Origin: Herbaspirillum rhizosphaerae
Lineage (GTDB): Bacteria; Pseudomonadota; Gammaproteobacteria; Burkholderiales; Burkholderiaceae_D
Reading direction: 5' to 3'
DNA: 64,000 nucleotides
Assembly (NCBI RefSeq): GCF_001189965.1
Contig: NZ_LFLU01000012.1
Coordinates: 1-64,000 of the forward strand
The notes under the pieces are model-generated. The model saw only the letters and a program-made list of their open reading frames with translations. It was not told the DNA's origin and did no database searches. This document shows positions 45,898 through 54,794 of this stretch, piece after piece; position 1 is the stretch's first letter; every line of letters starts with the position of its first letter. A program made the translations under genes and the position numbers.

Positions 45898-46386
45898 TTA
45901 AACGATTGCGGCTTTGCCCTTCCTGCGCAAATACAGGATCTGGATGCTCAGTCCGACAATCAGCATGACGACAAGCCCTCCCTGAAATCCGAGCAGCAGC
46001 GGCGATTTCAGATCGGTGACGAACGGATGGCCATCCGGCACGCGGCGCAGGGTTTCGGAGACGGTCGGCACCATCAGCAAAAACGCGGTCATCGTGAGGA
46101 AGACTGTTTCCACATAGCTGGCCGCACTCCCGGTCTTCAAAAACCTTCCGACGCCATAACCCACAAGAAGAAAGAACAAGGTCGCCACTGCGATGCCGTA
46201 GCTGACCGGCTGGTGCGCCACGAGAAACACACTGACGGCGCCGATCAGCATCGACACCAGATAGACGCTGCCGGCGGTCGAGCGCGGCACGATCCGTCCG
46301 TAGCGCACAAACATATACACAGCCGCTGGAATAGCCGGCAAGCTGCCTAGCGTATGAACCCAACCGAGGGGAGAAATTCCAAACAT
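45898..46386 (-). CDS. Hypothetical four-TM membrane protein under TetR control
   Basis: 162-residue polytopic protein with about four TM helices (roughly 10-28, 42-58, 66-85, 130-152) and a basic tail (YLRRKGKAAIV). I do not recognise a catalytic motif; the size resembles small uncharacterised DUF2306-like membrane proteins. AAAGGA lies 8 bp before the start. A palindrome matching the operator in front of tetR sits 80 bp upstream, so TetR repression is likely. Possible roles are stress response or small-molecule resistance (inference). Confidence 0.7.
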   Translation of the reverse strand: MFGISPLGWVHTLGSLPAIPAAVYMFVRYGRIVPRSTAGSVYLVSMLIGAVSVFLVAHQPVSYGIAVATLFFLLVGYGVGRFLKTGSAASYVETVFLTMTAFLLMVPTVSETLRRVPDGHPFVTDLKSPLLLGFQGGLVVMLIVGLSIQILYLRRKGKAAIV

Positions 46387-46465
46387 GGAGCCATCCTTTT
46401 ATCAAAAAATGAAACATTCAAAGAAAACACCGTCCCTGATTGCGGACGAACGATTTACACAATAA

Positions 46466-46487
46466 GCTACCTACTAATCGGTAGGTA
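46466..46487. promoter_or_regulatory. Predicted TetR operator before membrane-protein gene
   Basis: GCTACCTACTAATCGGTAGGTA holds the inverted arms TACCTAC and GGTAGGTA. It matches the tetR upstream site (reverse strand GCTACCTACTAAAAGGTAGGC) at nearly every position outside the two central bases. It lies between the tetR stop and the start of the 45898-46386 gene, i.e. in that gene's promoter region. Confidence 0.75.
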
Positions 46488-46520
46488 AAATAGGCGAGCT
46501 TTGTCGCAACTATCCCGCCC

Positions 46521-47105
46521 TTATCCTTGACGAGCGATCCGCGCCAGAACCGGATTGACTATGGCCCCGAACATCCTGGCGTCGCCGTACGCGCGTGCGG
46601 AGAGCATGGCGCCGTGAACCGCCGCCATGAATATTTCAGCTTCCATCGCGGCCGGCTCGGTCAGCGAAAGCCGGCCCTGTTCTTCACCGCGAGCGAAAAC
46701 CGCCGCCAGCCAGGCCGATAGCGCGCGAAAATGCGCCCTGACTTCCAGCGCGATCTCTTCGGGAAGAATCGGCATCTCACTCGCCAGCAAGGCGCACACG
46801 CAGAATGAAGAAGATGCGTCGGCGATGCAGCCCTCCCAGAATTTGGCATAAGCGCGAAGCTGCTCAAGCGGATCGGCAACATGCTGCTCCAGCCTGGCGA
46901 CGCCGTCCTGCATCTCCTCGCGATAGCGCGCCACCAGCGTGCGGACCAGCATGGCTTTGCTGGGAAAATGGTGATGAATGCTGGCGTTGCGGATCCCGAT
47001 GACCTTCGCTATGTCGGCGTAGCTGAAACCGTTGTAGCCGCCGGCGATGATCAGCGTTTGCGCGCACCGCAAGATGCTGTCGGATGTGTTGGATGAGTCG
47101 ACCAT
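46521..47105 (-). CDS. TetR family transcriptional regulator
   Basis: 194-residue TetR/AcrR repressor. The N-terminal helix-turn-helix (about 1-60) contains GFSYADIAKVIGIRNASIHHHF, and the C-terminal helical domain is the ligand/dimer part. It is flanked by two near-identical palindromes, one over its own promoter and one before the next gene on the same strand, a clear autoregulation layout. The effector is unknown. Confidence 0.9.
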   Translation of the reverse strand: MVDSSNTSDSILRCAQTLIIAGGYNGFSYADIAKVIGIRNASIHHHFPSKAMLVRTLVARYREEMQDGVARLEQHVADPLEQLRAYAKFWEGCIADASSSFCVCALLASEMPILPEEIALEVRAHFRALSAWLAAVFARGEEQGRLSLTEPAAMEAEIFMAAVHGAMLSARAYGDARMFGAIVNPVLARIARQG

Positions 47106-47111
47106 GGACTT

Positions 47112-47134
47112 AGCCTACCTTTTAGTAGGTAGCC
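47112..47134. promoter_or_regulatory. Predicted TetR autoregulatory operator
   Basis: AGCCTACCTTTTAGTAGGTAGCC has CTACC/GGTAG arms and begins 7 bp upstream of the tetR start codon. On the reverse strand it aligns with the site at 46466-46487. Confidence 0.75.
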
Positions 47135-47213
47135 AGTCAAGCGATATTTATTTCCTGTCCGGCAACACACGTACGCTCAACAGATGAAGGGCATGCAGCG
47201 TCGCCGATCCACA

Positions 47214-47792
47214 TCACTGCGCGAAATGCTGCGTGACCCATTGCTCACACGCACTCCACAGCAGCGGCGCGCCTCGTTGGATCACGGGGCCGTAGCGGGA
47301 AAAGACCTGCTCCATTGACACACCGTTCTCCGTCCAGGTGCCGCCGCCGGTATGTATGTTGATGAGGAGAGGCTGAAAGCGGTCCAGCGCCTTGGCGAAC
47401 TTCGCGTCCTCCGTTTCTCCGCATTCAAACTCCTGCCACAACGCCAGCAGTTCATCGCCCTGAGGCTGGGGCAACAGGCCAAACAGCCGCACCGCCGCCC
47501 TCGCCTCTTGTTCCGCATGCACTTCCTTCGACGATCCGCCATGGATAGGAAAATCGCCGACATCGATCTCGACGATGTCATGCAGCAGCAGCATCTGCAT
47601 CACGCGATGTGCATTCACGGGTCCGCAGGCATATTCGCTCAGCAGCAAGGCATACATGGCCAGATGCCAGGAATGCTCGGCGGAGTTTTCTTTCCGGCTT
47701 TTGTCGAGCAGCGGCGATTGCCGTACAACGCTCTTGAGCCTGTCGATTTCTCTCAGAAAACTCAGTTGCTTTTCCAGTTTCGCTAATTCCAT
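47214..47792 (-). CDS. HD-domain phosphohydrolase (YfbR-like)
   Basis: 192-residue HD-superfamily metal-dependent phosphohydrolase. Metal ligands are visible: His40 in SAEHSWHLA, His71-Asp72 in LLHDIVEID and a late Asp in KALDRFQPLL. The arrangement matches YfbR-type 5'-deoxynucleotidases and HD_3 proteins. GGAGG lies 9 bp before the start. It is 39 bp downstream of the YddG-like exporter on the same strand. The substrate is probably a nucleotide, but that is family knowledge only. Confidence 0.8.
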   Translation of the reverse strand: MELAKLEKQLSFLREIDRLKSVVRQSPLLDKSRKENSAEHSWHLAMYALLLSEYACGPVNAHRVMQMLLLHDIVEIDVGDFPIHGGSSKEVHAEQEARAAVRLFGLLPQPQGDELLALWQEFECGETEDAKFAKALDRFQPLLINIHTGGGTWTENGVSMEQVFSRYGPVIQRGAPLLWSACEQWVTQHFAQ

Positions 47793-47831
47793 CGCTTTCG
47801 CACCTCCAATAACAAGTTCACGGCTGAGCGC

Positions 47832-48755
47832 CTACAAACAGTCCGCCACCGCATCTTCTTGCGCGGCCGAAGCGCGCCTGGCCCTGGTTGCCAGCCAGCA
47901 CAGTATCGAACCGGCGCATACCAGCGACGCCCCCACCCAAAACGATCGCGGCAACGGCGCATGCAACACCATCGCGGACAACGCCGCCGAAAAAACCGGG
48001 ATAAAGTACGACACGCCCGCCAGCACGGTCACGTTACCGTGCAAGATCCCGACATTCCATGCCGCATAGCCGAAGCCCATCGCGGCCGCCGCCAGGAGCA
48101 GGTAGACAATTGCCGGCAGGCTGAAAGACATCGGGCGGTGATCGCCGAAGAAAAACTTCACCCAGAGCGTCAATGCCACAAGAATGAAGAACAGCGTCAC
48201 TCCGTTCTTCCCCTTCGCGAGGCGGGCCGTCACAGTGCAATAGGCGGCCCAGATCACGGCGCCCAAAAAAGCCAGCCCATAACTGAGCGGATTGTCCTGC
48301 ACGTTGCCAAGCATGCCCGCCAGGTCCAGCCCCTGGTCACCGCCCAGCACCCAGCAGATACCGATAATCGAGAGGATGAATCCGGGCACCACCATCCAGT
48401 TCGCTCTCTGCCGGTTGAATGCAATGGCGGCGATGAGCGTGAATGCCGGCCACAGATAGTTGACCATGCTGACTTCGATTGCTTGCCTGCCTGTATTGGC
48501 ATAACCGATGGAGAGCGACAGGCAGAGTTCGTAGGACACAAACAGCAGGCTGCCCCACAAGAGGTATTTTTTCGGAAAGGAACCCAGTTTCGGGAAACCG
48601 ACCGACAACAGCAGAAACAGCGAGGCAACGCTATACATCATCGCCGCGCCCCCGGTAGCGCCGAGATGTTCGCTGACGCCGCGAATCAATCCGACAATGG
48701 AACTCCAGAGGACCACTGCAGTAAGTCCGATCAGCGTGGCCTTCTTGCTATTCAT
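47832..48755 (-). CDS. yddG: DMT-family aromatic amino acid exporter (YddG-like)
   Basis: 307-residue inner-membrane protein with ten TM helices and two EamA halves. The N-terminus (ATLIGLTAVVLWSSIVGLIRGVSE) and SYELCLSLSIGYANTGRQAIEVSMVNYLWP region match YddG, which exports aromatic amino acids and methyl viologen. The start has only a weak ribosome-binding site. It is probably cotranscribed with the HD phosphohydrolase. Confidence 0.85.
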   Translation of the reverse strand: MNSKKATLIGLTAVVLWSSIVGLIRGVSEHLGATGGAAMMYSVASLFLLLSVGFPKLGSFPKKYLLWGSLLFVSYELCLSLSIGYANTGRQAIEVSMVNYLWPAFTLIAAIAFNRQRANWMVVPGFILSIIGICWVLGGDQGLDLAGMLGNVQDNPLSYGLAFLGAVIWAAYCTVTARLAKGKNGVTLFFILVALTLWVKFFFGDHRPMSFSLPAIVYLLLAAAAMGFGYAAWNVGILHGNVTVLAGVSYFIPVFSAALSAMVLHAPLPRSFWVGASLVCAGSILCWLATRARRASAAQEDAVADCL

Positions 48756-49056
48756 TTATAAGGTTCAAGTTATGGTTGCAGGTTGCGGGGACAGGATGCG
48801 CTCAGCGCTCGTCTCTTATAAGACAGCTCATGCGCTTCACTGGCGGCAAGCGGAAAAATCTGGTTTACCGATGGAGAGTATTAAGGTTGCAAGCAACGAT
48901 TCAGAGGCTGCAATCAGTCCTGTCAATGCGCCGGCAGATGCGGCCTTATTGCCAAGGTCCCGAGCGCCGCTATCTTATCATTTTCACGCTGGAATCCAGA
49001 CCAAAGAAAAAGCCCGCGCGAGCGGGCTTTCTCCGTGCACAAGTCTGCCGGTTGCA
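48756..49056. other. Intergenic region, no gene seen
   Basis: About 300 bp between the YddG-like gene start and the GDPD-like gene stop. Besides the terminator at 49006-49030 it should hold the yddG promoter. Short open frames here have no ribosome-binding site or recognisable content. Confidence 0.5.
49006..49030 (-). terminator. Intrinsic terminator after the GDPD-like gene
   Basis: AAAGCCCGC and GCGGGCTTT (49022-49030) pair around a GCGA-type loop. Read on the minus strand the stem is followed by TTTTTCTTT, so it terminates the porin/GDPD-like transcript, 26 bp past the stop codon. Confidence 0.8.
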
Positions 49057-49971
49057 TTACCTGCCTGATTCGCGCAATGTCTTCATCTTCAACGGCGAAT
49101 CCGTCATCACCACATCCACACCCAGCTGCTGCGCGCTGCGATACGCCGCCGCCGAATCGACGCCGAACACCATGACCCTGGTGCCGGGATGGCTCTTGAA
49201 GCATTTCATCGCCGCCGGGGTCCACCAGTGCGCCACCACTTCCGAGACGCCCTCGCCCAGCGTGAATTTTTCGACCACGCTGACTTTGCGCTCCAGCTCG
49301 ATGCCCGACCACGTACCCGCCGCCGGCGCCGCATCGCAGGCGCCGCCATTGAGCGCAATGCGCGCCAGGCGATCGCGCGTGGCGTCGCGCGATTCGAATA
49401 CCTGCGCCTTCGGCTGCTTTGCCATCAAGGCAATCACGTCGGCATCGGTGGAATAGAAACGCACGCGTTGCCACGCGTTTTCTTCCTCGATGACTTTGGC
49501 GACTGCATTGACCAGCACGTCGGCAGGCAACTGCTTCATGTCGATCATGATCGGCACCGATGCCGGCACGGCGCGCAGTGCGTCGCGCAAGGTCGGTATT
49601 TGCACCGGCTGCCGGCGATAGGGATAGCTTTTGTTACCGGAACCATCCGTCACGCTGTACATGTAGCCGGCATTGAGCGCAGTCAGTTGCGCCGCCGTCA
49701 AGGTGTTGACCACTCCTTTGCCATCGGTCAGCGCCGAGACATCGGCCGGACGATACAGCACCGGCACGCCGTCGCTGGATACCTGCACCGTCATCCACAG
49801 GATATCCGCGCCGTGCCTGAGCGAATTCTGCAGCGTCGGGATGGTGTTTTCCGGACCGTCGCCGGTGCCGCCGCGGTGCGCGGCGATCAACGGGTCGGCG
49901 CCGGCCGCCAGCGACACGCTCAGGAGCGCGGCGCAGACGGCCAGCCGCAAGCCGTTCTTAACTATGTTCAT
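49057..49971 (-). CDS. Periplasmic glycerophosphodiester phosphodiesterase-fold protein with altered active site
   Basis: 304-residue GDPD-family (TIM barrel) protein with a signal peptide (about 1-25). The first motif AHRGGTGDGPENT (His32, Arg33, Glu41) and the C-terminal GVDVVMTDSP are present. However, where active enzymes have the metal pair ExD and the catalytic His of the HR-ExD-H set, this protein has Trp59, Thr61 and Arg74 (ADILWMTVQ; VLYRPAD). It may therefore be a binding protein, use a different metal site, or be inactive. It is 28 bp after the porin gene and part of the glycerophosphodiester locus, which carries a complete GpdQ-type enzyme instead. Confidence 0.8.
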   Translation of the reverse strand: MNIVKNGLRLAVCAALLSVSLAAGADPLIAAHRGGTGDGPENTIPTLQNSLRHGADILWMTVQVSSDGVPVLYRPADVSALTDGKGVVNTLTAAQLTALNAGYMYSVTDGSGNKSYPYRRQPVQIPTLRDALRAVPASVPIMIDMKQLPADVLVNAVAKVIEEENAWQRVRFYSTDADVIALMAKQPKAQVFESRDATRDRLARIALNGGACDAAPAAGTWSGIELERKVSVVEKFTLGEGVSEVVAHWWTPAAMKCFKSHPGTRVMVFGVDSAAAYRSAQQLGVDVVMTDSPLKMKTLRESGR

Positions 49972-49999
49972 CTGTTTCTCCTTGCAGGGAATACGCCGA

Positions 50000-51199
50000 T
50001 CAGAATTTATGACGGATACCGGCGGTCAGGACGTTCTGTGTATTGCTGCCGCCCGGTGCGACGTACAAGCCCGGATTGAACATGTCCGACGAACGGATGT
50101 TGGCGTAGAACAGATACACATCGGTACGCTTGGACAGGAAATAGTCCACGCCCAGCGACACCTGCGAAGCCTTGCCGTCCTTGGCGCCGACGAATTTGGA
50201 ACGGGTGCCGACAAAGTTGGCGAGCAGTTGCGTGCTCGGCGTGACGTTGTAGTTGACGCCGAAGTCGATGAGGTCGACCTTGCTGTTGTTGACGCCGCCG
50301 AAGGTAAAGGCCGCGCCGGCGGTGCCGGTGAAACCGGTCATTGCCGTACCGGCGGCAACCGCCAGCGGTTGCTTGACCTGCGAGTACGAACCGTACATGC
50401 GCACGTCGCCCAGTTTGTAGGAACCGCCGACCAGGAAAGTCTTCAGCGAGGTGCTGGCAATGCTGCCGGTGGTGGCACCCGGGGCAATGCCGGAGTCGCT
50501 GGAACCGGTAAAGGTATTGTTGGCCGTCAGCTTGTTCTGGAAATACGCCGCGCCGAACGACAGCGGACCGTTGTTGTAGCTGCCGCCCACGCCGAAGGAC
50601 TGGCCAGCGCCGGTCGACCCGGCCTGTTCGCCGAAACCGTACAGCGCGCTCAGCGTCACGCCGCCCATCACCGGCGAGTTGTAGCGCACCGAGTTGTTGA
50701 CGCGCGATCCTTGCGTGCGATCCAGGTTCAGCGCGTGGATGTTGTTGACCAGGCTGCCGAAATCGAGCGCGCCGTTGTACGGCGCCAGATCATCGATGTA
50801 ATCCTTCTGGCGGCCGAGATACACAGTACCGCCCTTGCCCGACAGGCCGATGATCGCGGTGCGGCCGAAGAACAGGCCGCCCTGCGCCAGCTGGCCGGTG
50901 TCGGCGTTGAAACCGTTCTCCAGCGTGAACAGCGCTTTCAATCCATCGCCCAGGTCTTCCACGCCCTTGAAGCCGATGCGCGAACCTTGCGCAACGGCAG
51001 TGTCCATGCTTAGACGCGAACCGGTGCCGGTCGGATTGCCTGGCGTAACGTTGGCGACCTTGTCGGTATAGGTCAGGCTGGGATTGATGATCCCGTAGAT
51101 GGTGACGCCCGATGAGGCGACGTTGGTTTGCGCGTATGCGCCTCCGAAAACGGACATGCCGGCGGCGGAGAGCGAAATGGCGAGAGCATATTTTTTCAT
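50000..51199 (-). CDS. Gram-negative outer-membrane porin
   Basis: 399-residue porin with a signal peptide (1-23, ending GGAYAQ), the betaproteobacterial porin start SSGVTIYGIINPSLTY, the LFTLENGF and FFGRTAIIGLSGKGGTVYLGRQ segments, and the C-terminal aromatic residue (GIRHKF) recognised by the BAM machinery. It is divergent from glpR across a region with a perfect operator palindrome, and cotranscribed with the GDPD-like gene. It probably admits glycerophosphodiesters or glycerol-3-phosphate. Confidence 0.9.
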   Translation of the reverse strand: MKKYALAISLSAAGMSVFGGAYAQTNVASSGVTIYGIINPSLTYTDKVANVTPGNPTGTGSRLSMDTAVAQGSRIGFKGVEDLGDGLKALFTLENGFNADTGQLAQGGLFFGRTAIIGLSGKGGTVYLGRQKDYIDDLAPYNGALDFGSLVNNIHALNLDRTQGSRVNNSVRYNSPVMGGVTLSALYGFGEQAGSTGAGQSFGVGGSYNNGPLSFGAAYFQNKLTANNTFTGSSDSGIAPGATTGSIASTSLKTFLVGGSYKLGDVRMYGSYSQVKQPLAVAAGTAMTGFTGTAGAAFTFGGVNNSKVDLIDFGVNYNVTPSTQLLANFVGTRSKFVGAKDGKASQVSLGVDYFLSKRTDVYLFYANIRSSDMFNPGLYVAPGGSNTQNVLTAGIRHKF

Positions 51200-51310
51200 G
51201 AATGGTTTTCAGGAAAGTTGAAAAGGGAATTGCGAGCAGTGGTGAAACGCTGCGAACTATGCCCTCGATATATGACATCGCCATGACGTCATGATTATTT
51301 GAAAGACAAA

Positions 51311-51330
51311 TAATGTTCACATGAACATTA
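51311..51330. promoter_or_regulatory. Predicted GlpR/DeoR-type operator
   Basis: TAATGTTCACATGAACATTA is a dyad with perfect 9-bp arms around CA, and its TGTTC...GAACA halves match the known GlpR operator style. A weaker copy, TTTTCAAATGAACG, lies at about 51376-51389. It lies between the divergent porin (start 51199) and the DeoR-type regulator (start about 51403), so it can control both arms. Confidence 0.7.
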
Positions 51331-51402
51331 ATAACGTCACGGTCCGGTAACAATCGCCCGATAACATTCATCACGTTTTCAAATGAACGAGAGAATGGAT
51401 AA

Positions 51403-52281
51403 GTGAACATGTCGGCGAATCCTGCAAGCAATCTCACCAACAAACCGGAAGGCAAGCCCGTCCTCAAGCCTGCTTCATTGCGGCACAACGAAATCATTGC
51501 GTTGTTCCGCCAGCACGGCTTCATGACCATGGAGGCCCTGGCCGAGCATTTCGCCGTCACGACGCAGACCATACGCCGCGATATCAACGCCCTGTGCGAC
51601 GCCGACATCCTGCGCCGGCGGCATGGCGGCGCCGAGCTGATCCTGTCGGCGCGCAACCAGCCCTACGACATGCGCCGCATCAACAATCTCGAACAGAAAG
51701 CGGAGATCGGCGCCGCGGTCGCCAGACTGATTCCCAACGCGTGCAGCGTGCTGATCGGCATCGGCACCACGCCCGAACAAGTTGCGCTGGCATTGGCCAA
51801 GCATGATCACCTCACCGTCATCACCAACAACCTGCGCGCGGCGCTGGCGCTGTCGACCAACCAGAACAACCAGGTCATCGTGCCGGGCGGCACCCTGCGT
51901 TTTCCCAATCCGGAAATCCTCGGCAACGATGCCGACAAACTGTTCCGCAACTTCCGCGCGGACTTCGGCATTTACGGCGTCGGCGGCGTCGACACCGACG
52001 GCACGCTGCTCGACTTCGATCGCATGGAATCGAGCTCGCGCCAGGCCTTGCGCGAGAGCTGCCGCACCCAGATCCTGGTCACCGACAACTCCAAGTTCGG
52101 CCGTCAGGCGCCGGTGCGCGGCGGTCATCTTTCCGACCCCGACATCCTGGTCACCGACAGCCCGCTGAACCCGACGCTGGCCGCCATGCTGGCAGGGAAT
52201 ACGCGCGTGGTGGTGACTTCGCAAGCCGACGCCGGCGCAGACGAAGAACACGAAACAGCCGCCATCGCAGCAGGAAAATGA
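51403..52281 (+). CDS. glpR: DeoR family regulator (GlpR-like)
   Basis: About 292-residue DeoR/GlpR repressor. The N-terminal helix-turn-helix (about 28-80) contains ALAEHFAVTTQTIRRDIN and the family motif RRRHGGAEL. The C-terminal sugar-phosphate sensor domain has IGIGTTPEQVALAL and GIYGVGGVDTDGTLLDFD. Start is either GTG at 51403 or ATG at 51409, with no clear ribosome-binding site to decide. It overlaps the following ATPase gene by 4 bp (ATGA). Glycerol-3-phosphate is the likely inducer, given the Ugp-like transporter and GpdQ downstream. Confidence 0.85.
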   Translation: MNMSANPASNLTNKPEGKPVLKPASLRHNEIIALFRQHGFMTMEALAEHFAVTTQTIRRDINALCDADILRRRHGGAELILSARNQPYDMRRINNLEQKAEIGAAVARLIPNACSVLIGIGTTPEQVALALAKHDHLTVITNNLRAALALSTNQNNQVIVPGGTLRFPNPEILGNDADKLFRNFRADFGIYGVGGVDTDGTLLDFDRMESSSRQALRESCRTQILVTDNSKFGRQAPVRGGHLSDPDILVTDSPLNPTLAAMLAGNTRVVVTSQADAGADEEHETAAIAAGK

Positions 52282-53405
52282 ATATGCAAAACGACATCGC
52301 CATCCGCCTCTCCGGCATCAGCAAATCCTGGGGAGCGCACCAGGTCATCAAGTCGCTCGACCTTGAATTCGGGCGCGGCCAGCTGGTCGCCCTGCTCGGC
52401 CCTTCCGGCTGCGGCAAATCGACCTTGCTGCGCCTGCTGGCCGGACTGGAAACGCCCGACAGCGGCCGCGTGGAGATCGACGGCAAGGACGTCACGACTG
52501 CCACGCCCTCGGCGCGCGGGCTGTCGATGGTGTTCCAGTCGTATGCGCTGTTTCCGCATCTGAGCGTGGCGGAAAACATCTGCTTCGGCATGCAGGTGCG
52601 CGGCGTGCATGCGGCAGAACGCCGCCAGCGTTTGCAGGACGCATTGGCGCTGACCAATCTGCAGGGACTGGAACAACGCAAGCCGGCGCAACTTTCCGGC
52701 GGCCAGCGTCAGCGCGTGGCGCTGGCGCGCGCGGTCGTGGCAGGCCATTCGATCTGCCTGATGGACGAGCCCTTGTCCAACCTCGACGCCAAGCTGCGCC
52801 ACTCGGTCCGCCATGAAATCCGCGCCTTGCAGCAACGCCTGAACATGACGGTCGTCTACGTCACCCACGACCAGACCGAAGCCATGGGCATGGCCGACAA
52901 GATCGTGCTGATGAATGCCGGCAGCATCGTGCAAAGCGGTACGCCTGCCGAGCTGTATGAAACGCCGTCGAGCGCTTTCTCCGCCGCATTCATCGGCAGC
53001 CCGCCGATGATGCTGATGGATGCCGGAAAACTGCCTGCGGCACTGCGCGCCAGCGTCATGCCGGTCGGCGCGGCCGACCAGAAACAGCTGATCGGCGTGC
53101 GTCCGGAACATTTCCGCATCGTCGCGCCCTCGTCCACCGAACTGTTCGGCACCGTGACCGGCGTCGAATTCCAGGGCGCGGAATCCTACATCTATCTCGA
53201 CCTGCCGGGCGGCGACGCCATCATCGTGCGCAGTCCCGAAAAGAGCCTGCTGAAACTCGGCGACCGCGTCGGCCTCGGCTGGGATCCGGTGGACGCGCAT
53301 GTCTTCGCCGCCGATGATGGCCGCCGCTTGTCGCCCATGCCGTCTCCGCTGCATCCGGACGCCCCGGAGATCCACCTCCGGCCGGCGCTGAGCGTCGTGC
53401 AGTAA
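52278..53405 (+). CDS. ABC transporter ATPase, UgpC-like
   Basis: 375-residue MalK/UgpC-class ATPase. Walker A is GPSGCGKST (41-49), signature LSGGQ (139-143), Walker B CLMDEPLSNLD, and VTHDQTEAM holds the H-loop. The C-terminal TOBE domain includes IGVRPEHFRIV. Start overlaps the glpR stop; a second ATG two codons on is equally possible. It energises the 54887-56687 permeases. Confidence 0.9.
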   Translation: MNMQNDIAIRLSGISKSWGAHQVIKSLDLEFGRGQLVALLGPSGCGKSTLLRLLAGLETPDSGRVEIDGKDVTTATPSARGLSMVFQSYALFPHLSVAENICFGMQVRGVHAAERRQRLQDALALTNLQGLEQRKPAQLSGGQRQRVALARAVVAGHSICLMDEPLSNLDAKLRHSVRHEIRALQQRLNMTVVYVTHDQTEAMGMADKIVLMNAGSIVQSGTPAELYETPSSAFSAAFIGSPPMMLMDAGKLPAALRASVMPVGAADQKQLIGVRPEHFRIVAPSSTELFGTVTGVEFQGAESYIYLDLPGGDAIIVRSPEKSLLKLGDRVGLGWDPVDAHVFAADDGRRLSPMPSPLHPDAPEIHLRPALSVVQ

Positions 53406-53468
53406 GCGGCATTTCACAGAATTCACCCCGTGCTTTTCAACATGAACCTCCCCCACAAAGGAACCCCG

Positions 53469-54743
53469 ATGCTGAGCAAACTCATCAGAAAAACAACCTT
53501 GGCGGCACTCTTCGCAAGCGCCCTGACAGCCTCCTCGCTGGCCAGCGCCGCCACCGACCTGACCATGTACTACCCGATCGCCGTCGGCGGCCCGCTGACC
53601 GATGTGATCGACGGCATGATCAACGACTTCCAGAAGGCCAATCCGGACATCAAGGTCAAGGCGGTCTACTCCGGCAATTACGACGAAACACGCGTGCGCG
53701 CCCTGTCGGCCATCAAGGGCGGCCAGCCTGCGCAACTGTCGGTGCTGGGTGCGCTCGACACCTATGACCTGATCGACCAGAACCTGATCGAGCCTTTCGA
53801 CAAGGTCGCCACCAGCGCCGAAGACAAGGCCTGGCTGCAAAGTTTCTACCCAGGCCTGATGGCCAACGGCACCATCGGCGGCCACGTCTGGGGCATTCCG
53901 TTCCAGCGTTCGACCATCGTCATGTTCTACAACAAGGACATGTTCCGCGCCGCCGGCCTGAACCCGGACGCGCCGCCGAAGACCTGGAAGGAAATGCTGG
54001 CCGCCGCCACCAAGCTCACCGGCAAGGACAAGTTCGGCCTGATGGTGCCGTCGACCGGCTATCCGTACTGGATGTTCCAGGCGTTCGCGATCCAGAACGG
54101 CGTCTCGCTGATGAACAAGGAAGGCACACAGGTCTACTTCAACACCCCGGCAGCCGTCGAGGCGTTGGAATTCTGGCGCTCGCTGGCGGCAACCCACAAG
54201 GTCAGCCCGGCCGGCGCGATTGAATGGGGCACGCTGCGCCAGGCGTTCGTGCAAGGCCAGACGGCCATGATGTGGCACACCACCGGCAACCTGACTGCGG
54301 TCAAGAAGGAAGCCAAGTTCGACTTCGGCGTCGCCATGCTGCCGGCCAACAAGCAACCGGGTTCGCCGGTCGGCGGCGGCAACTTCTACCTGTTCAAGGG
54401 TTCAACGCCTGCACAGCAAGCCGCTTCGGTCACCTTCGTACGCTGGATGACGGCGCCGGAACGCGCTGCACAATGGTCGATCGCCACCGGCTATGTCGGC
54501 ACCAGCCCGGCGTCGTACAACACGCCAGCCCTGCGCGACTACGCCAAGACCTTCCCGCAAGCGCTGGTCGCCCGCGATCAGCTGGCGGTAGCGATTCCGG
54601 AGTTCTCGACCGAGCAGACTGCCCGCGTGCGTGAAGCCCTGTCGAACGCTGTCCAGGCTGCACTGACCGGCACCAAGACATCCAAGCAGGCATTGGATGA
54701 AGCACAGGCGACTGCGGAACGTTTGCTCAAGCCTTACCGTTAA
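53469..54743 (+). CDS. ABC substrate-binding protein, UgpB-like
   Basis: 424-residue family 1 binding protein with a signal peptide (about 1-27, ending SSLASA). The mature start TDLTMYYPIAVGGPLTDVID and GIPFQRSTIVMFYNKDMFRAAG strongly resemble UgpB, the glycerol-3-phosphate/glycerophosphocholine receptor. The start at 53469 has AAAGGAA 7 bp upstream; an in-frame ATG/GTG region up to 53430 lacks one. Conserved hairpins lie just downstream of the stop, as is common where the binding protein must outnumber the permeases. Confidence 0.87.
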   Translation: MLSKLIRKTTLAALFASALTASSLASAATDLTMYYPIAVGGPLTDVIDGMINDFQKANPDIKVKAVYSGNYDETRVRALSAIKGGQPAQLSVLGALDTYDLIDQNLIEPFDKVATSAEDKAWLQSFYPGLMANGTIGGHVWGIPFQRSTIVMFYNKDMFRAAGLNPDAPPKTWKEMLAAATKLTGKDKFGLMVPSTGYPYWMFQAFAIQNGVSLMNKEGTQVYFNTPAAVEALEFWRSLAATHKVSPAGAIEWGTLRQAFVQGQTAMMWHTTGNLTAVKKEAKFDFGVAMLPANKQPGSPVGGGNFYLFKGSTPAQQAASVTFVRWMTAPERAAQWSIATGYVGTSPASYNTPALRDYAKTFPQALVARDQLAVAIPEFSTEQTARVREALSNAVQAALTGTKTSKQALDEAQATAERLLKPYR

Positions 54744-54794
54744 TCGCCGGAACGCTGCACACCTTTTGTATCGCTGTCGTCCTGATGAAAGTCA

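Noticed and set aside
49057-49971. Calling the GDPD-like gene glpQ
   Set aside because: The HR-ExD-H catalytic and metal residues of GlpQ are replaced, so the symbol would imply an activity the sequence does not support.
52125-54356. A 743-codon minus-strand open frame opposite the Ugp-like ATPase and binding protein
   Set aside because: It is a complement-frame artefact of two well-supported genes and has a low-complexity composition.
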